From assembly GCA_002428865.1 (NCBI GenBank), contig DIYB01000007.1, positions 48,712 to 62,796 on the forward strand: 14,085 nt of DNA, read 5' to 3'. The translations under genes were made by a program, and so were the position numbers. Of the stretch, positions 1-6,347 are shown one piece after another (positions within the stretch are counted from its first letter, which is position 1; each line of letters begins with the position of its first letter). This stretch comes from Patescibacteria group bacterium UBA6065 (GTDB lineage Bacteria; Patescibacteriota; Minisyncoccia; Phycocordibacterales; UBA6065). The notes under the pieces are model-generated. The model saw only the letters and a list, made by a program, of their open reading frames with translations. It made no database searches and was not told the DNA's origin.

Positions 1-1718
1 AGAAGGCATGTAGTGATCCAGAGTTTGCCTGCCATATTTCTCTTCCCTGCATAAAAATCATTTCGGATACGTGTAATTTCTTTTTTATGTATAAAATCAA
101 AAGCTCGTGAATCTTCTGATACGAGTTCTTTTGTAAGTTTCCGTAGTGCGTCACTCATAAGCCAGTGCTCGATCGGGGCACCGAACCCTTGTTTTCTGCG
201 GTATACAAACTCCTTTGGGAATACGTCGGCGAGAATATCCTTAAGAATGATCTTGTTTGCACCTTTCTGCATCTTGAATGTGGTGGGGAGATTGTAGACA
301 TACTCTGCCAGTTTGGTGTCGAGGAATGGAGAGCGCGCCTCAAGTGAATGCATCATACTCGTTCGATCGATTTTCGAAAGCAGTTGGCCGGGCAAATAGT
401 AACCGATATCAAAAGCGTTGATCTTGTCGATACCGTTTTTACTATTTTTGATCAAACCGCGCTCAAATGCGCGATCAGATGCAACTTGGTGCTTCAACAG
501 GCGATGTCTTTCGTACGGTGAAAAAATAGTGATTGCTTTTTGTTGCGCGCCAAATATGCCCCGTAATCTCCAATCAAGTCGCCAGCGGGGGGTTGTCCAC
601 CATTTTTGGTACCAGCCATAGCCCATAAAAAACTCATCCGCTCCGTCTCCAGTCAGAACGACTTTAACCTTCGATGCCGCGAGTTTTGATATGAGGTGCT
701 GAGGAAAATTCGAAGAGTCTCCATGGGGCTCATCCATGTATTCGATAATCTCGCTCAACTCATGGACAAGGTCTGCTGACACTGCGAGGGTGTGGTGGTC
801 TGTCCCGATCCGTCGTGCGGCCTCAGCAGAATAAGGGAGCTCATTCTTGTGTCCATCATATCCAATACAGAAGGTCTTGATTTGTCTTTTAGAAAACTGT
901 TGGGCATAGAAAGTGACGAGTGTTGAGTCGACGCCACCAGAGAGTAGTGATCCAATCTCAACATCTGCGACCATGCGTTTTTCGACTGCTTCATTCAAAA
1001 GCCTTTTTATTTCCTGCTTTGCTTCATCGTATGAGACTCGCACTTCCTTTTTCTCTAGATGCCAATATCTCCACATGCGTATCGATCCATTTCGTACAGC
1101 GAGTGCGTGAGCGGGAGGTACAACGTGTACATTTTTGTAGATGCTCTTGTGTGGTGGTATGTACATAAAACGTAGGTAATCGTCGAGTGCTGACGGATCG
1201 ATTGTGCCACGTATACCAGCGGCGATCAGTGCCTTTATCTCTGACGCAAAATATATTACCCCGTCTTTTTCCGAATAGTATAGGGGTTTCTTCCCAAACC
1301 TATCACGAGCAATGAAGAATTCTTTTTTATCGTCGTCCCAGATTGCAAAGGCGAACATACCGTCGAGATGTTTGACGCAGTCATGTCCGTACTCAGCGTA
1401 CGCTTTCAAAATAACTTCGGTATCCGATGTCGTCGAGAATCGGTAGCCTCGATGTTCGAGCTCGGCGCGAACCTTTTTATATCCATAGATTTCTCCATTG
1501 AACGCGACGGTAAATGGTCGAGCATTGTCCTTCATCGGCTGATGCCCAGTGACAAGATCAATGATCGAGAGTCGGGTTTGTCCGATGACAGCTTCTTCAA
1601 ACCGCTCAAAACCACTATCATCAGGACCTCGACGTGAGAGTGTTGCGAGCATACTACGCAGTGTTGTGTCTGCTATCTCTCGCGTTTTTGTACCGGATAA
1701 GGCTATGATTCCACACAT
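1..1718 (-). CDS. asnB: Asparagine synthase (glutamine-hydrolysing), C-terminus cut by window edge
   Basis: Class II glutamine amidotransferase that makes asparagine from aspartate, ATP and glutamine in the cytoplasm. The start is the ATG at 1718-1716, so Cys2 of MCGIIA becomes the N-terminal nucleophile. Glutaminase-domain residues are intact: the RGPD motif at 30-33, Arg49, Asn74-Gly75-Glu76 and Asp99. The synthetase domain carries the ATP-pyrophosphatase loop SGGVDS at residues 260-265 and later the motifs TGDGADE and SKIDRTSMM. There are 572 complete codons with no internal stop; the family is usually about 600-650 residues, so only the extreme C-terminus is missing. It starts 6 nt after the flippase stop, without a Shine-Dalgarno sequence, so the two are almost surely co-transcribed. 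AsnB homologues next to flippases and glycan enzymes may serve surface-polysaccharide modification instead of asparagine supply; the sequence alone does not decide this. Confidence 0.93.
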   Translation of the reverse strand, partial: MCGIIALSGTKTREIADTTLRSMLATLSRRGPDDSGFERFEEAVIGQTRLSIIDLVTGHQPMKDNARPFTVAFNGEIYGYKKVRAELEHRGYRFSTTSDTEVILKAYAEYGHDCVKHLDGMFAFAIWDDDKKEFFIARDRFGKKPLYYSEKDGVIYFASEIKALIAAGIRGTIDPSALDDYLRFMYIPPHKSIYKNVHVVPPAHALAVRNGSIRMWRYWHLEKKEVRVSYDEAKQEIKRLLNEAVEKRMVADVEIGSLLSGGVDSTLVTFYAQQFSKRQIKTFCIGYDGHKNELPYSAEAARRIGTDHHTLAVSADLVHELSEIIEYMDEPHGDSSNFPQHLISKLAASKVKVVLTGDGADEFFMGYGWYQKWWTTPRWRLDWRLRGIFGAQQKAITIFSPYERHRLLKHQVASDRAFERGLIKNSKNGIDKINAFDIGYYLPGQLLSKIDRTSMMHSLEARSPFLDTKLAEYVYNLPTTFKMQKGANKIILKDILADVFPKEFVYRRKQGFGAPIEHWLMSDALRKLTKELVSEDSRAFDFIHKKEITRIRNDFYAGKRNMAGKLWITTCL

Positions 1719-1724
1719 AATATT

Positions 1725-3002
1725 TTATTGGGTATTTGGTGAGACCGCTTTGTTTCGATACATTCTCATGATAACCCCGAGTAGTATATAGTCTATGGCT
1801 TCTGATGTGAGGAGTGCAATAACGGCCCCTTCTATGCCAAACAAAGGGATGAGGATCGATGCAGCAATAACTCGAATCACGCTCGGTATGATGATGGTAA
1901 GGTAGCTCTCACGGATTTTCTGGTGTGCGGTAATCGCAGCATTCATGAATTTACGCGGTGCCGCGAGTAGAGAAAGGGATGCAAGTTGTGAGATCGGCAC
2001 GGCATCTATGTATCGTGGAAAAAGGTGTTGAAATATAAATGGTGCCGCAAGTATATACAGAATGACAAGTGGGACAGCGATTAGATACATCTGCTTTATA
2101 CGAAAGGCAAGGGTCGTGCGCACGCTTGAGAATTCTTTTTGTGCAAATTTTGGCAGAGCAAGTGCGCTTGGGTTTTCAACTATTGACCGCAATTCCCGCA
2201 CTGGTGCTAGTGCATATGCATATGTCGCGACGGGAGCAGCGCCGGCAAACTTCCATAGAAGGATATCGTCTATTTGTTCCGATATGTATGAACAAATACT
2301 CAAGAATCCGGTATGAAATGCAAATCGGTTGGGAAATGTCGACGGTGCCTCACACATCTCTTGAAATCCTTTCGATGATCTCATTTTTCTATTGAGTAGA
2401 TATCCCATTAGCGTGTTCGTCAAAATACTTGTCACAACAACGACGACTGCTGATTGAGAGAGTGAGGCAGCGATTAGGAGTGCGAGTGTCGCAAAGGGTG
2501 TTCGTATCAGATTGAAACGGACAAGTGTTTGGAAATCACCCTTTGCAGAAAAAAATGATTTTGCTACACCGTTTGATATCAGTATTGGTAATACTGCTGC
2601 ACCGACCACGAAAGATACGGCAAGGTCAGTATTGTCGACGGCATAATAATAGAGACCGGCGAATCCGAGTCCGATCGCTCCTGCAATTGACCATGGTAAA
2701 ATTTTCTTAAGACCGTGGAATACGACCGCGTAGTGACCCAGAGCAACTTCTTTGGTAATGCCGCCACCGAGACCTGATGTTTGTGCCATGCTAAAGAGTC
2801 CGATCACGGTAAGTGCGAATGCATAGGTGCCGTAGGCCTCCTTTGTGAGGAGATGCGCAAGCGCAATCGAGAGTATGAGTCCATTCAGGATGCTCGTCAT
2901 ACGTCCAATGTTGAGCCACGTATTTCCTCGCATGAAATACACCATATCGGTCTTGGTATAGCGTTCGGACCAGCGTAGGGCTCGGATAGCTTTCTCCTTC
3001 AT
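1725..3002 (-). CDS. Polysaccharide flippase (Wzx-like, MOP superfamily)
   Basis: A 425-residue integral membrane protein with about 12 hydrophobic segments, matching the size and pattern of lipid-linked oligosaccharide flippases of the MATE/MOP superfamily (polysaccharide biosynthesis protein, RfbX/Wzx type). Such proteins move undecaprenyl-linked glycan units across the cytoplasmic membrane. The N-terminus is a basic cytoplasmic stretch followed by a YTKTDMVYF-like segment around residues 15-23 and the first membrane helix near 35-52. A motif resembling the family's LxKExYGxYAF lies near residues 52-62. It is the first gene of the minus-strand unit with asnB and is divergent from the O-antigen ligase-like gene, which suggests a common glycan pathway. 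Family assignment is solid; the glycan it carries is unknown. The ATG at 3002 is preferred because an extended -10 element lies just upstream at 3032-3024. Confidence 0.87.
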   Translation of the reverse strand: MKEKAIRALRWSERYTKTDMVYFMRGNTWLNIGRMTSILNGLILSIALAHLLTKEAYGTYAFALTVIGLFSMAQTSGLGGGITKEVALGHYAVVFHGLKKILPWSIAGAIGLGFAGLYYYAVDNTDLAVSFVVGAAVLPILISNGVAKSFFSAKGDFQTLVRFNLIRTPFATLALLIAASLSQSAVVVVVTSILTNTLMGYLLNRKMRSSKGFQEMCEAPSTFPNRFAFHTGFLSICSYISEQIDDILLWKFAGAAPVATYAYALAPVRELRSIVENPSALALPKFAQKEFSSVRTTLAFRIKQMYLIAVPLVILYILAAPFIFQHLFPRYIDAVPISQLASLSLLAAPRKFMNAAITAHQKIRESYLTIIIPSVIRVIAASILIPLFGIEGAVIALLTSEAIDYILLGVIMRMYRNKAVSPNTQ

Positions 3003-3023
3003 AGAAGATGGGGTGGTGACACA

Positions 3024-3032
3024 GTTATAACA
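3024..3032 (-). promoter_or_regulatory. Extended -10 promoter element for the flippase-asnB unit
   Basis: Read on the minus strand the sequence is TGTTATAAC, that is TG, one base, then TATAAC. It ends 21 nt before the flippase ATG, so transcription would begin around 3017 and leave a leader of about 14 nt. No convincing -35 hexamer was seen at 16-18 bp spacing, as is common for extended -10 promoters. The assignment is by pattern only. Confidence 0.5.
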
Positions 3033-3069
3033 TGGAATCGATGCTATTGGTTACTTGGGCGAATCCTCG

Positions 3070-3078
3070 TGGTATATT
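3070..3078 (+). promoter_or_regulatory. Extended -10 promoter element for the O-antigen ligase-like gene and murB
   Basis: The sequence TGGTATATT fits TG, one base, then a TATAAT-like hexamer. Only 10 nt separate it from the ATG at 3089, so a normal start site would leave at most a few bases of leader. Its position inside the theoretical upstream extension of the gene is one reason for choosing 3089 as the start. Together with the element at 3024-3032 it makes a compact divergent promoter. Confidence 0.5.
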
Positions 3079-3088
3079 TTCTAGTACT

Positions 3089-5266
3089 ATGAACAAAACA
3101 CTGCGCATCATCTCACTTGCTTCCGCTTTTGCGGTTCTCTGTATTCCGTTCGTCGTCTCATCATCGCTTTTCTTTCCGTTTATTACGGGCAAGAACTTTC
3201 TCTTCAGGATCATTGTTGAAATTGGTTTTGCATCATGGCTTCTCATCGCGCTTCGTGACGCCACCTATCGACCTCGAGTGTCTGCGCTCCTCTGGTCAGT
3301 GGTCGCATTTGTCGGCGTGATCGGTGTTGCCAATCTGTTCGGAGAGAATCCGTGGAAGAGTTTCTGGTCCAATTTTGAGCGTATGGAAGGATGGGTCACA
3401 CTCCTCCATCTCCTCGCATATTTCATCTTTGTTCCTGCCATCCTCTCGACCGAGAAGCTCTGGAACCGTTTTGTTGTCTCAGCGCTCGGTGCTTCGGCGC
3501 TCGTATCCCTCTATTCGGTAGGACAGCTTCTTGGCTGGTTTGTTATCAACCAAGGTGGCGTGCGTGTTGATGCTACGTTTGGCAACGCGACGTATCTCGC
3601 CATCTATCTCGTTTTTCATATATTTATCGCTCTTATCGCTATGGTGCGTACGACGCGTATCGAATGGCGTATATCAGCAGGACTTCTCGCATTGCTCCAC
3701 ATCATTATCCTTTACCATACGGCAACTCGTGGCGCGATCCTTGGTCTTCTCGGTGGTCTCCTTGTCTCGGCACTTCTTATCGCGATCTTTGATAGGAGAG
3801 AGCGCAGGATGCGTCTTGTCGCCTGTGGAGTGGTCGGAGCAGTCGTCTTGGTCGTGCTCGGATTTTTTGCGATACGAGATACACGCATTGTTGCTGAGAG
3901 TCCGGTGCTCGGACGCTTTGTGAGTATTTCGTGGAATGACACAAAGACACAGGCGCGTGCCTATGTCTGGCCGATGGCTATCGAGGGGTGGAAAGAGCGA
4001 CCGATTCTTGGATGGGGACAGGAGAATTTCAACTACATCTTCAACACCAATTATGATCCGCGAATGTATCGGCACGAACTCTGGTTTGACCGTACACACA
4101 ACGCGGTTCTCGACTGGCTCGTCGTCGGCGGCATTCTCGGACTTCTCACGTATCTTGGTATTTTTGTCACTGCACTTACGCTTCTCTGGAGGCGATGTCC
4201 CGATCTCTCCTTTACCGAAAAAGCACTTCTCACTGGGCTCGGTGCCGCATATCTCTTCCACAACCTCTTTGTATTCGACAACCTGACGAGCTACATTGCA
4301 TTTTTCTCGGTGCTCGGGTACATACAGTTCCGCTCGACTCGTCTCACGAAGCCGGTCGCAGGAGATGCTGAAGAAGTTGATGACAGCGAGACGCGCATTG
4401 CAGGATCACTTATCGTCGTGCTCCTCATCTCGTCTCTCTATGTCTTTGTCTATCGTGGGTATGCAACTGCATCAGAGCTCCTTGTCGCGCTCCAGGCGAT
4501 GAGTTATCGCGAGCCACAGGTGGCAGTCGCTGTTGACGCGTACGAACGCGCTCTCTCATACGATACTCTCGGTCGTCCCGAGGTCATCGAGCGCATGGTC
4601 GAGATGATTCCACGTATCAATGCGTCATCAGCACCTCTCGAGGTCAAACAGCGTTTCTTTGAACTTGCAAAGGGTGCGCTCGAGACACAGCTTGCACGAT
4701 ATCCGGGTGATGCACGATACGAGCTTTTTGCCGGATCGTTTTATGCGACGTATGGTATGAACGATGTTGCTGAGAAGCACCTCAAAGAGGCGGTGCGACT
4801 CTCACCGAAGAAACAAGCAATGCTCTTCCAGCTCGGTAGCTTCTATCTCGGAAGCAAACAGTACGATCGTGCAGTTGAATTGTTTGAACAAGCGTATCGT
4901 CTCGATGAGTCCTATGACAGTGCCGCAACGTACTACATCGCATCACTCATCTATGCAGGCAAGGAAAAAGAGGCGAAGGCATTCTTCGCGTCACGGTTCC
5001 CAAATCGGCAAATGATCGATGATTCGATTGTCAGGGCGTATGCTGATCTCGGTAACTGGAGGCGTGTGATAGAGACACTACGTACACGTATCGCCGCAAA
5101 TCCAGCGACACTTGATGACCGAATGTCACTCGTCGGTGCGTATCTGCAGGTAGGGGAGCGTCAATCAGCGATCTCAGTGATCCGCGAGATCATTACACTC
5201 AATCCTCAATGGCGAGCTGACGGCGAGGCGGCGATCAAAGAGATTGAAGCGGGTCGCACTCCCTAA
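3089..5266 (+). CDS. O-antigen ligase/polymerase-like (Wzy_C) membrane protein with C-terminal TPR domain
   Basis: A 725-residue protein. The first 400 or so residues form a polytopic membrane domain with about 10-12 hydrophobic segments and hallmarks of the WaaL/Wzy/PglL superfamily: the TATRGA core around Arg214 followed by a membrane helix, and a large external loop with GWGQENF and an RTHNAV motif whose His is residue 337. An acidic linker follows, then one more hydrophobic segment near 440-460, then TPR-like helices from about 540 to 640 and again near 680-715 (for example FQLGSFYLGSKQYDRAVELF). Family members transfer or polymerise undecaprenyl-linked glycans on the outer face of the membrane; the TPRs should lie outside the cell and may bind partners or the acceptor. 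The actual reaction (ligase, polymerase or protein O-glycosylation) cannot be decided here. An in-frame start at 3032 exists but would read through the promoter. murB follows after 5 nt. Confidence 0.86.
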   Translation: MNKTLRIISLASAFAVLCIPFVVSSSLFFPFITGKNFLFRIIVEIGFASWLLIALRDATYRPRVSALLWSVVAFVGVIGVANLFGENPWKSFWSNFERMEGWVTLLHLLAYFIFVPAILSTEKLWNRFVVSALGASALVSLYSVGQLLGWFVINQGGVRVDATFGNATYLAIYLVFHIFIALIAMVRTTRIEWRISAGLLALLHIIILYHTATRGAILGLLGGLLVSALLIAIFDRRERRMRLVACGVVGAVVLVVLGFFAIRDTRIVAESPVLGRFVSISWNDTKTQARAYVWPMAIEGWKERPILGWGQENFNYIFNTNYDPRMYRHELWFDRTHNAVLDWLVVGGILGLLTYLGIFVTALTLLWRRCPDLSFTEKALLTGLGAAYLFHNLFVFDNLTSYIAFFSVLGYIQFRSTRLTKPVAGDAEEVDDSETRIAGSLIVVLLISSLYVFVYRGYATASELLVALQAMSYREPQVAVAVDAYERALSYDTLGRPEVIERMVEMIPRINASSAPLEVKQRFFELAKGALETQLARYPGDARYELFAGSFYATYGMNDVAEKHLKEAVRLSPKKQAMLFQLGSFYLGSKQYDRAVELFEQAYRLDESYDSAATYYIASLIYAGKEKEAKAFFASRFPNRQMIDDSIVRAYADLGNWRRVIETLRTRIAANPATLDDRMSLVGAYLQVGERQSAISVIREIITLNPQWRADGEAAIKEIEAGRTP

Positions 5267-5271
5267 TTTCC

Positions 5272-6300
5272 ATGACCATACTCGAGAATGTGTCGCTTCG
5301 GGATCGGACGACATTTTCTGTCGGGGGACAGGCTCGTTTTCTCGTCGAGGTACATGATGAGACAGAGCTCAAAGACGCGGTTGCCTATGCAAAAGAAAAA
5401 GGTCTTGCGTATTTACCGCTCGGCGGTGGTTCCAACGTGCTTGTGTCAGATGATGGGTACGATGGACTCATTATTGTCATACACATGAAAGGCATCGAAC
5501 GTGTCGATGATCCAGATGGACGTCATGCGCGACTCTTTGTCTCTGCGGGAGAGGATTGGGATAGTTTTGTTGCATACGCGGTCAAGGAGTCGCTCTGGGG
5601 TGTCGAAAATCTCTCTGGTATTCCGGGTACCGTGGGAGCATCGCCGGTTCAAAATATCGGTGCATACGGGAGTGAAGTCAAAGATACGATCGAGTCAGTA
5701 CGGGCATATGATTGTGAGAATGAGTGTATTGTCGAACTATCCAATGCTGAGTGTGAGTTTGGATACCGGACAAGTATCTGGAAGCGAGAGCGTGTCCATC
5801 CACTCATTGTCACACGAGTGACCTACCGACTCTCTCGTCGTGCGACACCCAAGCTTTCATACAAGGATCTCGCACTCTATTTTGAGCGAGAGGGTGTACT
5901 CAACCCTTCACTCGAACACATCAGAAGTGCGGTGCTCGAGATACGGGCAGGGAAGTTTCCTGATCTTTCTGCTGTTGGAACAGCCGGCTCATTTTGGAAA
6001 AATCCGACAGTATCTCAAATCGTTTATCGTGAGCTCGTCCTACGGTACCCAGGACTCCCATCATTTCCCGCTCATGACGGTGCGGTCAAATTACCACTTG
6101 CGTGGATTCTCGATCGTGTCTGTAACCTCCGAGGTCACACACACGGCCGTGCGGCACTGTATGAGAACCAGCCTCTCGTTCTCATCGCTTTTCCTGGGTG
6201 CACATCGTTCGAAATCGAGAGTCTCGTGAGCCATGTTTCGTCACTTGTACACCATACAACCGGTATCGTCATTGAGCGTGAAGTAGTGAATATTGGCTGA
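5272..6300 (+). CDS. murB: UDP-N-acetylenolpyruvoylglucosamine reductase
   Basis: This FAD enzyme uses NADPH to reduce UDP-GlcNAc-enolpyruvate to UDP-MurNAc, the second committed step of peptidoglycan synthesis in the cytoplasm. The 342 residues match the type I (E. coli-like) length. Visible features are the FAD-binding loop PLGGGSNVLVS around residues 49-59, the segment SGIPGTVGASPVQNIGAYG near 117-135, Tyr165-Arg166 in YRTSIWK, and the proton-donating Ser240 in GTAGSFWKNP. The C-terminal REVVNIG contains Glu337, which aligns with the catalytic glutamate. The YRxSIxK sequence context is that of type I enzymes. It starts 5 nt after the upstream stop with no Shine-Dalgarno sequence, so translational coupling or co-transcription with the ligase-like gene is likely. 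It ends in TGA, which supports the standard code. Confidence 0.96.
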   Translation: MTILENVSLRDRTTFSVGGQARFLVEVHDETELKDAVAYAKEKGLAYLPLGGGSNVLVSDDGYDGLIIVIHMKGIERVDDPDGRHARLFVSAGEDWDSFVAYAVKESLWGVENLSGIPGTVGASPVQNIGAYGSEVKDTIESVRAYDCENECIVELSNAECEFGYRTSIWKRERVHPLIVTRVTYRLSRRATPKLSYKDLALYFEREGVLNPSLEHIRSAVLEIRAGKFPDLSAVGTAGSFWKNPTVSQIVYRELVLRYPGLPSFPAHDGAVKLPLAWILDRVCNLRGHTHGRAALYENQPLVLIAFPGCTSFEIESLVSHVSSLVHHTTGIVIEREVVNIG

Positions 6301-6329
6301 TTCGTCAAGAGGTTTCTGACCACTCTTTG

Positions 6330-6338
6330 TGCTACAAT
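6330..6338 (+). promoter_or_regulatory. Extended -10 promoter element for secA
   Basis: TGCTACAAT (TG, one base, then TACAAT) lies in the 47-nt gap after murB and ends 9 nt before the secA ATG at 6348. Initiation 6-8 nt downstream would give a leader of about one to three bases. No good -35 hexamer was found. Confidence 0.5.
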
Positions 6339-6347
6339 GTCGTCCTC

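Noticed and set aside
1..1718. Possible pseudogene, because the asnB frame has no stop inside the window
   Set aside because: The frame is open from Cys2 to the edge with all active-site motifs intact; it is simply cut by the window border.
3032..3088. Upstream in-frame start that would add 19 residues to the ligase-like protein
   Set aside because: The extension overlaps the divergent promoter region including TGGTATATT, and the added residues look unlike a membrane-protein N-terminus; ATG 3089 (MNKTLRII) is preferred.
3674..4261. A 195-codon open frame on the minus strand inside the O-antigen ligase-like gene
   Set aside because: It is antisense to a clearly coding membrane protein, has a highly charged Lys/Glu/Ser-rich composition with no family resemblance, and has no promoter or ribosome-binding signal. 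It is a shadow frame.
6298..6300. Possible alternative code with UGA read as glycine, as in some CPR lineages
   Set aside because: murB ends at TGA exactly at the expected family length, and no other gene contains an internal in-frame TGA.
6327..6347. TTG start seven codons upstream of secA
   Set aside because: It lies within the TGCTACAAT promoter element, and SecA proteins normally begin close to the MAGFLHRLF-type sequence at 6348.
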